Shown here in pieces: positions 44,216 through 53,642 of a DNA stretch of 64,000 nt. The DNA comes from Acidiluteibacter ferrifornacis. Lineage in GTDB: Bacteria > Bacteroidota > Bacteroidia > Flavobacteriales_E > Vicingaceae. A program made the position numbers and the translations under genes. Location: the NCBI RefSeq assembly GCF_009909615.1, contig NZ_WWNE01000018.1, positions 113,098 to 177,097 of the forward strand, read 5' to 3'. The notes under the pieces were generated by a model, which saw nothing but the letters and a program-made list of their open reading frames with translations, had not been told where the DNA came from and did not search any database. The number at the start of each line of letters is the position of its first letter. Positions within the stretch are counted from its first letter, which is position 1.

Positions 44216-45751
44216 ATGGGACGAAAAGTACATCACATCAGCAAAGAACGATTAACCGTTGAGCGAATTGAAACCATTTTAAATGGTGATTATGTGTTGG
44301 AGTTGAGCGAGGAAGCGAAGAATTCAATTGTAGCTTGTCGGGAATTTTTGGATAAAAAGGTGGAGCGCAGTGAAGATCCTATTTATGGAATTAATACCGG
44401 TTTTGGGTCTTTATGCGATACAGAGATTGATAAACAAGATTTACAAAAACTACAACGCAACTTAGTGATTTCTCACGCATGCGGAATGGGAGAGAAGGTA
44501 CCGAATGTGATTGTTAAAATCATGTTATTGCTGAAAGTACAGAGTTTGTCTTACGGACATTCAGGAGTCCAATTAGAAACCGTCGAGCGATTGATCGGAT
44601 TTTTCAACAATGACATTTATCCCATTATTTATACACAAGGTTCTTTGGGTGCTTCAGGCGATTTAGCTCCTTTGGCGCATTTGTCGTTGCCCTTGTTGGG
44701 CTTGGGCGAAGTAATGCATTATGGAGCTAAACGAACTGGGGAGAAGATGAATGAAAAGATGGGTTGGAAACCGATTGTATTACAATCCAAAGAAGGATTG
44801 GCTCTCTTGAATGGCACACAATTTATGAGTGCTTATTCCTGCTATATTTTAATGGAATTAAGACGATTGTCTGCAATATCTGATGTGAATGCCGCCATGA
44901 GTATAGAAGCCTTTGATGGTCGGATTGAAGCATTTGATCCGTTGGTGCATGAAGTACGTCCGCACAATGGTCAGAAAGTCACAGCTAAGAATATTCGATT
45001 GATTTTGGAAGGCAGTGAGTTGATTCGTAGGGAGAAAAAGCACGTCCAAGATCCATATTGCTTGAGATGTGTTCCTCAAGTGCATGGAGCTTCAAAAGAT
45101 ACGTTTGCTTATGTCAATCAGGTGGTAGAAACGGAGATTAATTCAGTGACTGATAATCCAGTGATTTTTGAATCTGCGGATAAAATCATTTCTGCAGGAA
45201 ACTTCCACGGTCAACCGTTGGCATTGGTGATGGATTTTGTGGCCATTGCGATGGCTGAGTTAGCAAGTATTTCGGAGCGTAGAGTGTATAAATTGGTTTC
45301 AGGTCAACGAGGGTTGCCAGCATTTTTGGTTAAAAAACCTGGATTAAACTCAGGGTTTATGATTGCACAATACGCTGCTGCTTCAGCGGTCAGTCAGAAT
45401 AAACAATTGTGCACCCCGGCTTCTGTTGATACCATCGATTCTAGTAACGGGCAAGAGGACCATGTGAGTATGGGGGCTAACGCTGCTACGAAGGCTTTCA
45501 AAGTGTTGAAGAATTTAGAGAACGTACTAGCTATCGAATGGTTCGCAGCTTCTCAAGGCTACGAGTTGAGAAACGCAGATGAGAAAACATCTAAATTCTT
45601 AAGAGAGCAATTGAAAAACTACCGCAAGGAAGTGGATTTTGTGGAAGAAGATATCGAAATGTACAAGTCGATTCAAGCAACTTCTAAATTCTTAAAAACT
45701 AGAAATATTAGATGCGAAGTAGATGGAGCCATTGCGAAACTAAAAGATTAG
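44216..45751 (+). CDS. hutH: Histidine ammonia-lyase
   Basis: The 511-residue lyase converts L-histidine to urocanate and ammonia. The self-forming MIO cofactor comes from Ala146-Ser147-Gly148 (GSLGASGDLAPLAHL), the catalytic Tyr57 is in YGINTGFG, and NPVIF, HGQPLALVMDF and QEDHVSMG are family blocks. The gene starts 3 bases after the hisS stop. No other hut genes (hutU, hutI, hutG) are in the window, so the pathway must be completed elsewhere or urocanate is the end product. The pairing with hisS suggests linked histidine metabolism. Confidence 0.95.
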   Translation: MGRKVHHISKERLTVERIETILNGDYVLELSEEAKNSIVACREFLDKKVERSEDPIYGINTGFGSLCDTEIDKQDLQKLQRNLVISHACGMGEKVPNVIVKIMLLLKVQSLSYGHSGVQLETVERLIGFFNNDIYPIIYTQGSLGASGDLAPLAHLSLPLLGLGEVMHYGAKRTGEKMNEKMGWKPIVLQSKEGLALLNGTQFMSAYSCYILMELRRLSAISDVNAAMSIEAFDGRIEAFDPLVHEVRPHNGQKVTAKNIRLILEGSELIRREKKHVQDPYCLRCVPQVHGASKDTFAYVNQVVETEINSVTDNPVIFESADKIISAGNFHGQPLALVMDFVAIAMAELASISERRVYKLVSGQRGLPAFLVKKPGLNSGFMIAQYAAASAVSQNKQLCTPASVDTIDSSNGQEDHVSMGANAATKAFKVLKNLENVLAIEWFAASQGYELRNADEKTSKFLREQLKNYRKEVDFVEEDIEMYKSIQATSKFLKTRNIRCEVDGAIAKLKD

Positions 45752-45767
45752 CGTAAATCAACTTTTT

Positions 45768-45787
45768 CTTTCTTTCTTTCTTTCTTT
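45768..45787. repeat. (CTTT)5 microsatellite after hutH
   Basis: Five perfect CTTT units follow a T5 run, 17 bp past the hutH stop. The tract is outside any gene. Such tracts vary in length between isolates. Confidence 0.9.
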
Positions 45788-45908
45788 GAGAAGATGTTTA
45801 ATCAGTGTGTACCGCTTGTTACTTCGATTGGACTTTGCGCACGCGTTTTAAGAGATCTATTTATAGTTGCTTTAAAGCGCTTTTAGAAAAAGTGTTGAGG
45901 GTTTGTGG

Positions 45909-47123
45909 TTAGATACCTATTTCTACTTGTATTCTACCATACCAGTTTTGGCGGTCAACTCTGCCGATAAAATCTAACATTTCAGTTGTAATTTCAGCTT
46001 GAAGTTTAAAAGAATGTTCTTTCAAATATTTACTCACTCCAAAAGTATATTGTTTGGCCTCACCAACAAATGCTCTGATTTCATTGGTAGGTCTGCTGTA
46101 GGAATAGCGCCCAATTAATTCTAAATCATTTTTGAAAATATAGCTCAACTGACCATCATAACCACGTCCGGTTAATGCGTAATTAAAGGTAGAGCCTGTT
46201 GTGTCGAGTTGGTCGAAAGCAAAAGAGGACCCTTCGGTTCTTCTTTGCATAAATGCTGTTTGTAGCGCCCATCCTTTGTATTTCACAACTCCGTCAAGAA
46301 AAACGTAGTGTAAATTTTTTTGTTCATACAATGCATCCCCTCTCTGACCTTGAGTTTGAAGGGCGCTGTTGTTGAATTGGTAAGCAGCTGAAAGCATTAC
46401 CTTGGGCGTTTGTTCCCGCATTAAATCTCCTTCAAAGTATGCTCCATTTCTAGTAAAAGATCCTAAAGGAAAAATTTCTGCTTTTGCTGTATAAGCTAAT
46501 CCCATATCGTCCTGACTATTGAAATTTCTCCCTTCTCCAGTGGTGATAGAACTTTTGATATTATAGCCAAAACTTTCTAATTTTTCGTGTAAATAGTAGA
46601 TGTGAAAACCAAAATCACGATCCACATTAAATCGGCTGTTATTGATTGATCGATCTGTTAACTGTAACGCTCCGGATGAATTAATTCGTTGACGATTTCC
46701 GGGTATTTTAGTTTGTCCGAAACCAATATTCCACCTAGCATTTGGTCGATAAAAGAAAACTGCATCACGAATAATATTGATGTTATCTCCATCTTCTATT
46801 ACTCCATGGTCTTGAGGAGAGAATGACAATTGAATAACATATAAAAATCGCGGGTCTCCAACAAATCCATCAAATCTCAGCCGAAGTCGTCTAATTTGTG
46901 CATTGATGTAATCATCTTGGCCCTCCTTACTATAAAATGTCGCTCTATTTTGCATTCTAAAACGAATGTTGAATTGAAAAAGACTGTCAGGAGAGGTTAA
47001 TCCTAAACCTTTTCCGAAGTTATAGTAAGGTAGCGCTGCTAATTTTACATCATTGTTATCGCTTTGAGCGAAAGTACATTGAACAAAAACGAAGAAAAGG
47101 AGAAGAGTGGATAGATATTTCAT
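45909..47123 (-). CDS. Porin of the phosphate-selective porin O/P family
   Basis: This 404-residue outer-membrane barrel has a signal peptide (about 1-19, LLLFFVFVQCTFA). The early block LTSPDSLFQFNIRFRMQNRA, the segment IRDAVFFYRPNARWNIGFGQTKIPGNRQR and the C-terminal strand WYGRIQVEIGI are typical of OprO/OprP-like proteins in Bacteroidota. It is preceded by the antiporter gene on the same strand but with separate signals. Actual substrate specificity (phosphate or not) cannot be judged from sequence. Confidence 0.85.
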   Translation of the reverse strand: MKYLSTLLLFFVFVQCTFAQSDNNDVKLAALPYYNFGKGLGLTSPDSLFQFNIRFRMQNRATFYSKEGQDDYINAQIRRLRLRFDGFVGDPRFLYVIQLSFSPQDHGVIEDGDNINIIRDAVFFYRPNARWNIGFGQTKIPGNRQRINSSGALQLTDRSINNSRFNVDRDFGFHIYYLHEKLESFGYNIKSSITTGEGRNFNSQDDMGLAYTAKAEIFPLGSFTRNGAYFEGDLMREQTPKVMLSAAYQFNNSALQTQGQRGDALYEQKNLHYVFLDGVVKYKGWALQTAFMQRRTEGSSFAFDQLDTTGSTFNYALTGRGYDGQLSYIFKNDLELIGRYSYSRPTNEIRAFVGEAKQYTFGVSKYLKEHSFKLQAEITTEMLDFIGRVDRQNWYGRIQVEIGI

Positions 47124-47179
47124 AGCTAATTTTTCAGGTGGCGAAGTTAATTAACTATCTAATAATACTCGAACAAAAT

Positions 47180-48661
47180 TTAGTCCATAACTTCAGTAGG
47201 TTCTATTTTAAGGCACTCATAAACCTGATCCATACCCGATTGGCTATCTGAAAGCACAATCAATATATCATTGGGTTCAATTTCTGTAGATCCATTTGGA
47301 GTAAGGAATTTTTCTCCTCTTTTTATCATCGCGATTATCGCCATTTTGGGGAACTCTAGTTGAACAATTTTCTTTCCAACTATATAATTGTCAGCAGGAA
47401 TTTCAATCTCACGCATGGCTGTTTTCGCATGTTCCGATAAGAAAATATCAATGGGTGCCTTTTGCTTCACTTTTTCTGGTAAGGCTACGTGCAATAGTTT
47501 CGCAATTACTGTTAATGTAGTTCCTTGAATTAATACTGAAGTCAAAGAAATGAAGAATACAATATTGAAAATCATTTCTGCTTTATCGATGCCTGCAATT
47601 AGCGGATAAGTCGCAAATACAATAGGTACTGCTCCTCTTAAACCTACCCAAGAGATATAAAATCTCCGACGCATTTTCATGCGGAAGGGCAAAAGGCTAA
47701 TCATAACACTTAAAGGTCTGGCTACAAAAATCAGAAATAATGATATGATTAATCCAATGCCAATCACATCGATAACCTTACTGGGGTAGACCAATAAACC
47801 CAGCGTTAGGAAGAGTACTATTTGCATCAGCCATGCTAAACCATCAAACATTTTTAAAATGGTTTTTTTGTGGATTAGGTTTTGATTACCCAAATAAACC
47901 GCACATAAATAAACCGCTAAAAAGCCATTTCCACCAAAAAAGTCGGTTGCAGAAAAGGTGATGAACATTAAGGCAATAACCAATACAGGATACAATCCTT
48001 CGAAGTCAAGTTTGATTTTGTTAATGACTAATTGACTGATTTTACCGAACCCCAATCCTAGAATTCCACCAACAATCATTTGCTGAAAGAACAGTGGTAT
48101 AATCGACACCACGCTTAATTCTTGATTGATTACTAATCCTAAAAATGCAATGGTTAAAATGTAAGCCATCGGGTCGTTACTACCACTTTCGAGTTCCAAA
48201 GTAGGTCGTATGTTTTTTCTCAAAGCCAAACTTTTGGAGCGTAGTATGGAGAATACTGCCGCGGCATCTGTCGAAGAAACGATGGCTCCTAACAATAACC
48301 CTTCATAAATAGTAAAATCGGTGATGTACCAAACGAAAGTTCCTAGGGCAACGGCTGTCAATAATACGCCAACGGTAGAAAGCATAATTCCTTGCCACAA
48401 CACAGGTTTGATCGCACCCCAAGTAGTGTCTAAACCTCCAGAAAATAGAATGAAGTTGAGAGAAACTATCCCGATGAATTGCGCAATTTTAAAGTCATTG
48501 AAGTTGATTCCTCCTAATCCTTCCGAACCCGCCAGCATTCCGACTAGTAAGAACAATACCAAGGTGGGAACACCAAATCTATAAGAGGTCTTTCCCGCTA
48601 AAATACTGATGAATAATAGCAGGGAGCCAATTAAAAGGATGTTTTCAATAGTAAGGGTCAT
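47180..48661 (-). CDS. K+/H+ antiporter of the CPA1 type with TrkA-C domain
   Basis: The 493-residue protein has an N-terminal CPA1 antiporter domain of about twelve helices (LVGMLAGSEGLGG, SSTDAAAVFSILR, ELESGSNDPMAYILT with the ion-binding acidic pair, GLRGAVPIVFATYPLIA). A C-terminal RCK/TrkA-C regulatory domain follows (EIPADNYIVGKKIVQLEFPK, about 410-485). This architecture matches NhaP2/CvrA-type potassium-proton antiporters. It lies just upstream of the porin gene and has its own start. Role: pH and potassium homeostasis in the inner membrane. Confidence 0.92.
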   Translation of the reverse strand: MTLTIENILLIGSLLLFISILAGKTSYRFGVPTLVLFLLVGMLAGSEGLGGINFNDFKIAQFIGIVSLNFILFSGGLDTTWGAIKPVLWQGIMLSTVGVLLTAVALGTFVWYITDFTIYEGLLLGAIVSSTDAAAVFSILRSKSLALRKNIRPTLELESGSNDPMAYILTIAFLGLVINQELSVVSIIPLFFQQMIVGGILGLGFGKISQLVINKIKLDFEGLYPVLVIALMFITFSATDFFGGNGFLAVYLCAVYLGNQNLIHKKTILKMFDGLAWLMQIVLFLTLGLLVYPSKVIDVIGIGLIISLFLIFVARPLSVMISLLPFRMKMRRRFYISWVGLRGAVPIVFATYPLIAGIDKAEMIFNIVFFISLTSVLIQGTTLTVIAKLLHVALPEKVKQKAPIDIFLSEHAKTAMREIEIPADNYIVGKKIVQLEFPKMAIIAMIKRGEKFLTPNGSTEIEPNDILIVLSDSQSGMDQVYECLKIEPTEVMD

Positions 48662-48688
48662 TCAATATTCTTGTTTTGTGAGTGATGA

Positions 48689-48714
48689 AAAATTGCCGGT
48701 AAGGAGGCAATTTT
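48689..48714 (-). terminator. Terminator of the TonB-receptor operon
   Basis: The stem AAAATTGCC/GGCAATTTT (48689-48697, 48706-48714) has an 8-base loop and lies 44 bp past the receptor stop at 48758. A T-rich tract follows on the minus strand. Confidence 0.75.
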
Positions 48715-48757
48715 TTCAAGTGCATTTCGGTCAAAGATACAGATTGCTGGTTTTATT

Positions 48758-51172
48758 CTACCACTTAAATTGCAAGGTAAGGTAGCAATTTCTAGGCTCC
48801 GCAGGAATAATACCTGGACCGGGATAACCAGAAGCTCTTCGGGTAAAATAGGAATTATTCAAAAGGTTATTTACACCGCTGTATAGGCTGAAATACTTTT
48901 TAAATTCATAAGAAACGGATAAATCCATTACAGAGTAGGAGGGAACAATTCCATTAACAGCATTGGCCGTAGACTCTGAATTTGTAGCATCTGTGTAATG
49001 CTGTGCAGTATATGAATATTGATAATTCAATTTAAGATTTTTAAATCGAAAAGCCATTCCTGATTTAAATATTATTGGCGCCACTAATTCTACTTCATTT
49101 CCATCAATGGCTTCATTATCACTATTAATGTAAGTGGCCTCCATTACTGAAAAGTTGGAGAAGACACTCCATCCAAAAGATTCTGTTTTTGATTTGAATA
49201 ATTTCAATAACTCAACTTCAACAAAAGTTTCTATACCATAACTTCTAGAGTCGGAAACATTGGTTCTAAGCAAGTAGTAATTGAATAAATTTTCATCAAT
49301 CTTTTGAATTTGTCCGATTCTATTGTTGTAGGATAATAAAAAGGCACTTGCGTCGTAGCTGATGATGTCTTTATAACTTCCTCTAATTCCGACGTCTGCG
49401 GTGTAGCCTGTTTCGTCTTTTAAGTTGGGATCCACGCGAGCATTGGTATTCACTATCCGCATGTCATTAAAATTAATGGATCGATAATTTTGAGAAAAAT
49501 TGGAGTAATACTCTAAGTTATCTTTCGGCTTATACGATAACCCAATTCCTCCCAAAAGAAAGCTTCTACTTTTAGCTCGATTATCTTCAATGTTGTCTTC
49601 AAACAGGATATTTCCAGATAAATCGACAGAGCGAACTTTATAATACCCTTCAGACTCTGTGTTGATATATTCAAAACGAACACCAGGGGTTACTGACCAC
49701 TTTTCGTTGATATAAAAAATGTTTTCACTAAAAAGGGCTAAGTTCTGACTCGGAAAATCATAATCGGAATGTTCTAGATTGTTTGGCCTCAAATAATTGA
49801 AGTCCGCATCTGAGTTGGCCGAACCATTTCCTTGTTTTCGATCGGTAAATCCACTATAGTAGCGCGCTCCGAACAGTGCGATATTGCTTTTGTTGAATAG
49901 TTGATATCGGTGAAGTATTCTGGATTCAATACCATAATTTTTAAAATCGTCCACCAACAAATCACGCTCTCCCATTGGGTCATTCCGATTGATATCTCCT
50001 AAAAATCCCAAGGCGTCTCTTCCTGCTATCAGTCCAAAAGCTCGAGTGTTGAATGTGGTTTTATTGGAAATTCGGTAATCGAAGTTGATGGCAGCTAAGT
50101 TCCAATCAACTTGAAACCAGTTTCTATCTCTTATGGATTGTTGTGGGTCTTGATTAAATCTGACATCGGTTAAACCTCCTGCTTGTTGTGCCAAATAATG
50201 CATGTAAGTATATTCGACCCCAATATCCATTTTGGGGTTAATAGCATAGCGCAGATTGGCATGAGCTGTATGAACATCGAATTCGGAGTTGTCTCTCCAT
50301 CCATCACCAGTTTTGTACTGATAAAACCCATAATATTTCCATTTTCCTTTTGTCCCACCGATGCTAGCGAAGGTATTGTTAAAACCAAAAGAGCCGACTG
50401 TTTCTCTGACAATTATTTCAATTGGTCGATCATTTGGGCCGTCTTTTAATTTGAAGTTAATAAAGCCACCAAATTGAGTTCCGTACTGCAAAGAAGCTGC
50501 TCCTCTCACTATTTCAATTCGCTCCACGGCTTCGCTAGGAGGAGAGTAGTAGCTTTCAGGATAACCCAAAGCATCTGCACTCATGTCGTAGCCATTTTGG
50601 CGAGTGTTAAAGTTAGAAACACGATTGGGATTCAGGCCTCGTCCACCGATTCCTAACTGAATTCCGGCACCGTCATTTTCCCAAATATTCAACCCAGCTA
50701 CTTTTGCGAATACTTGTCGTGAATTGTTGGTGGCTAAATTACCAGCTACATCTTCCATCACCACTACTTCCGATTTTTTTCCTGCATAGATCGCTGTTCC
50801 TTCCACACTTTTTAATCGGCTAATCCCGAAATTATTTTCCTTTTTAGCTTCAATTTTTACTTCCTCAATGTTTTGAGAGAACAGTTGTAGTTCAAAATTA
50901 ACAGATTGGTCAGTGGGTAGTTCTACAGTTTTGACTTGGCTTTGGTAGTCAAGGTTAAAGGCTGATACGTGAATAACGCCTGAACGTTCGACTTGAAAGG
51001 TATAGATACCCTTTTCATTAGTTGCAGTCTTTTGCTGGGTTTCCACTATGATGACTTCAGCTCCTACAAGTGGTCCATTCTTATCCGAAACAATCCCTTT
51101 TACAAAAGAGCTTTGAGCCAATAAATGCAGCGACGCGGATACAAGAAAGAATAGAAAAAGGGCGATTCGCAT
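48758..51172 (-). CDS. TonB-dependent outer-membrane receptor (FecA-like)
   Basis: The 804 residues begin with a signal peptide (about 1-19) and a carboxypeptidase-regulatory-like domain (VKGIVSDKNGPLVGAEVIIV, 25-105). A plug domain follows (RQVFAKVAGLNIWENDGAGI, VERIEIVRGAASLQYGTQFGG), then a 22-strand barrel ending NCYLTLQFKW. The plug sequence is closest to Fe(III)-dicitrate-type receptors. It is the last gene of the DUF4856-imelysin-HTTM-receptor operon behind a Fur-box-like palindrome, so iron uptake is the probable role. It begins 2 bp after the HTTM stop. Confidence 0.93.
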   Translation of the reverse strand: MRIALFLFFLVSASLHLLAQSSFVKGIVSDKNGPLVGAEVIIVETQQKTATNEKGIYTFQVERSGVIHVSAFNLDYQSQVKTVELPTDQSVNFELQLFSQNIEEVKIEAKKENNFGISRLKSVEGTAIYAGKKSEVVVMEDVAGNLATNNSRQVFAKVAGLNIWENDGAGIQLGIGGRGLNPNRVSNFNTRQNGYDMSADALGYPESYYSPPSEAVERIEIVRGAASLQYGTQFGGFINFKLKDGPNDRPIEIIVRETVGSFGFNNTFASIGGTKGKWKYYGFYQYKTGDGWRDNSEFDVHTAHANLRYAINPKMDIGVEYTYMHYLAQQAGGLTDVRFNQDPQQSIRDRNWFQVDWNLAAINFDYRISNKTTFNTRAFGLIAGRDALGFLGDINRNDPMGERDLLVDDFKNYGIESRILHRYQLFNKSNIALFGARYYSGFTDRKQGNGSANSDADFNYLRPNNLEHSDYDFPSQNLALFSENIFYINEKWSVTPGVRFEYINTESEGYYKVRSVDLSGNILFEDNIEDNRAKSRSFLLGGIGLSYKPKDNLEYYSNFSQNYRSINFNDMRIVNTNARVDPNLKDETGYTADVGIRGSYKDIISYDASAFLLSYNNRIGQIQKIDENLFNYYLLRTNVSDSRSYGIETFVEVELLKLFKSKTESFGWSVFSNFSVMEATYINSDNEAIDGNEVELVAPIIFKSGMAFRFKNLKLNYQYSYTAQHYTDATNSESTANAVNGIVPSYSVMDLSVSYEFKKYFSLYSGVNNLLNNSYFTRRASGYPGPGIIPAEPRNCYLTLQFKW

Positions 51173-51174
51173 TG

Positions 51175-52521
51175 TTAATTCACAGGGTTAAATGGTTTAA
51201 TCCACTTTTTGGGTGCAAAAGTATCTTTTAGTTTGGTTAAATCCGCAGTTGGATCAATCATTAATTGAGTTCTGCTACCATTTAAAGTCACATAGCTTTC
51301 TACCGTTATAATGGGATCTTGAATACCCTTTGATTGGTAATATTCTTCCAGATAATGAGCAAATTGCAATATCATATCAGCTTGTGTGCTCATCATCTTC
51401 TCTTGATTCAATGTGAGAAAGTCGTAGTTATTTACCTCCCAAGTTCTATTGGTTTTAGGATCAGTAATGTGAAAGATGGCATAACCTGCTTTCTCCATTA
51501 GCATCACTCGCCATGAGAAGCGATACCCTTGTTCTGTCCAAAATAGTTTCCCCGGATAGGCTAAAAACCGAAATGGAAACAACAATTGGAAAGTTAAAAA
51601 TAGCATTGCTAGATACTTTAATAGGTTATTTTTTATTGATAGTATCTTGTCAGGCGTATGAGAACTAAATTTTAGTTGGAAAGTTCGGCTCAACTTATTT
51701 TGCATTTTTAAATGCCATTCGGCTGAAAAGAAAATAAGTGTTGCACCAATCATTACAAAAGGAAACATTCCAATTTGGAACAAGAAATAGGTGGCCAAAT
51801 GAAACACAACAACAAAGAAATAGGCGATGAAGCGATATTTCTTTGACAACAAGAAAAATGGAATCAACAAATCATAAAAGGCACCAAACCAAGAAAATAA
51901 ATAAGCTACCCAAGTTTTAGTTAGCAGGTTCCCCACCAACGGAATATTGGCCTTAGCAGGCAACCAAATTTTGAGTGGTAGAGCTTTTAGCATCCAGTCG
52001 GAGTTGAGTTTTGCTAGTCCAGCATAGCAGTAAACAATACCCAGTTGTACTTTTAGAATTCCAATACAATAGAGTGGGAGATGAGTTATTTGCTCTTGTG
52101 GTTTTCTTAACGTGCGTAAGGAAAAGAAGCGATCTGCAGGAAGAAAAATAAGTAGTAAGCAAACAATGCTAACAAAGTAATAATGATTGAGGTAATTAGT
52201 TTTATCTATCAATTCCACATAGGTGAAAGAAAGAAAGGCCAAAATAGAGGCTAGGCGGTACCAAAAACCGATGGCCATAAACAGGAAACTGAAGCCCATA
52301 ATGACAAATACGGCATACATTCCTACAGGATTCAGGGGCTGAATGAATTCAAATCCAAAGTATTTGAAATAGAAAGTAGGAGCGATGTATAGGTCATATA
52401 CCCAACCTTTCAGCATAAAACGCAGAACCCCTGCAAACATAATCAACCCAAAAATGAGTCGGAAGCTTGCAAGGGGTGCAATGTGCGTGGGAATGGAAAT
52501 TCGCCGAATTAATTCCTTCAT
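51175..52521 (-). CDS. HTTM-domain membrane protein (vitamin-K-carboxylase-like)
   Basis: This 448-residue membrane protein has the HTTM (horizontally transferred transmembrane) domain in the first 290 residues: PLASFRLIFGLIMFAGVLRF, DKTNYLNHYYFVSIVCLLLI, VQLGIVYCYAGLAKLNSDWM and PFFLLSKKYRF. The C-terminal part (about 290-448) is soluble. HTTM proteins are relatives of gamma-glutamyl carboxylase, but whether these bacterial ones carboxylate anything is unknown. It lies between the imelysin-like lipoprotein and the TonB receptor, an arrangement known from other Bacteroidota and probably part of metal uptake. Confidence 0.9.
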   Translation of the reverse strand: MKELIRRISIPTHIAPLASFRLIFGLIMFAGVLRFMLKGWVYDLYIAPTFYFKYFGFEFIQPLNPVGMYAVFVIMGFSFLFMAIGFWYRLASILAFLSFTYVELIDKTNYLNHYYFVSIVCLLLIFLPADRFFSLRTLRKPQEQITHLPLYCIGILKVQLGIVYCYAGLAKLNSDWMLKALPLKIWLPAKANIPLVGNLLTKTWVAYLFSWFGAFYDLLIPFFLLSKKYRFIAYFFVVVFHLATYFLFQIGMFPFVMIGATLIFFSAEWHLKMQNKLSRTFQLKFSSHTPDKILSIKNNLLKYLAMLFLTFQLLFPFRFLAYPGKLFWTEQGYRFSWRVMLMEKAGYAIFHITDPKTNRTWEVNNYDFLTLNQEKMMSTQADMILQFAHYLEEYYQSKGIQDPIITVESYVTLNGSRTQLMIDPTADLTKLKDTFAPKKWIKPFNPVN

Positions 52522-52532
52522 TTCGTCATGAA

Positions 52533-53612
52533 TTAATCTCCATCATTATCTTGATAGGTAATCAAGATTCCCAATCTAGAGGGCAATTCAATTTTTATAA
52601 GTAGTATTAATTTTTGTAGTTCTTGATAGGCCGATTGTACTTTCGTTTGATCATTTTTTATTTCCTCAGAGAGTGGGCTTCCCAATTCTTGAAGCTTTGA
52701 ATGCGCAATAGAAAATTGATTTTTGATGTCATTGTCTAATTCAGCAGCATTTATTGCAATTAAATAATCGTCAAAGCTTTTTCGGTTAATTCCATCTTGA
52801 CCCACACCCAAGTACATTTTTTCCATGGCTTCTAGGTTCTCTATTGCCAAAGAAGTAGAAATACCACTATAAACAGCTTCGCATTTTTCAGGAAGAATAA
52901 CTCCTAGCGATCTAATCCCTACTGGAATTCCAATTTTTCCATCTCTAAAGTTTCGTTCATAATGTTGGTTCCAAGCGTTCACTAAAATACCGATAGAACT
53001 ACCAACATCGCTACCAGTTTTAGTGTTGAAAGTATTTGTATAGCTTGTTTTCCACTCATTCAATACCGTTTCAGTATTTACTTTTAAATCAGCCATGAGG
53101 GCGTCCATGTATTGAACACGATTGCCGTTTTTAAATAGTGCTACAGTCGCGTTTACCTCTTGTTCGAAAAGTAAATAGTCCATTGCAGGAAAACCTTTAA
53201 CGGTATAACTGCTTAGTGTATTAACATTATAAATACCATCCCGGATATTCGTTTTAATTTTGGAAGTGTCAGTAGGGAAGGTATTGGTATTGTTTCGTAA
53301 ACTTATATTTGCCGCTGGGCCGAATTCTAAGTAATTGACTAATTGGTATTTGGTGTAGGCCACTTCAAACGCCGCTCTTAATTCCTCCATAGTAGTTGAG
53401 TCAAGAGCCCCTTTAAACGATTGCCATTTAGTATCTAATTGGATTACCGATTCGTTTAGAGCGATATAGTTGGGTATAAATACTTCCTGACTAAGATTAG
53501 TAAGCATTTCAGCTTGGTTAAAATTAGCAGAAATATCATCCTTTTTATCATCGTCACACGAATAAAGCAGTACCGAGATTACAATTAGGATAATGAGGTT
53601 TTTCATGGTCAA
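52533..53612 (-). CDS. Imelysin-family lipoprotein
   Basis: The 359 residues start with a lipoprotein signal (LIILIVISVLLYSCDDDKKD; Cys near 20). The helical imelysin/EfeO-like fold follows, with the recognisable segment KGFPAMDYLLFEQE in place of the classical GxHxxE motif. The histidine is replaced here (PAMD), so metal binding at this site may be altered. It is exported to the periplasm or surface. It is second gene of the Fur-box-preceded operon, 11 bp upstream of HTTM, supporting a role in iron acquisition. Confidence 0.88.
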   Translation of the reverse strand: MTMKNLIILIVISVLLYSCDDDKKDDISANFNQAEMLTNLSQEVFIPNYIALNESVIQLDTKWQSFKGALDSTTMEELRAAFEVAYTKYQLVNYLEFGPAANISLRNNTNTFPTDTSKIKTNIRDGIYNVNTLSSYTVKGFPAMDYLLFEQEVNATVALFKNGNRVQYMDALMADLKVNTETVLNEWKTSYTNTFNTKTGSDVGSSIGILVNAWNQHYERNFRDGKIGIPVGIRSLGVILPEKCEAVYSGISTSLAIENLEAMEKMYLGVGQDGINRKSFDDYLIAINAAELDNDIKNQFSIAHSKLQELGSPLSEEIKNDQTKVQSAYQELQKLILLIKIELPSRLGILITYQDNDGD

Positions 53613-53642
53613 TTATTTACGACAAAATGGAGAAGTAAGATT

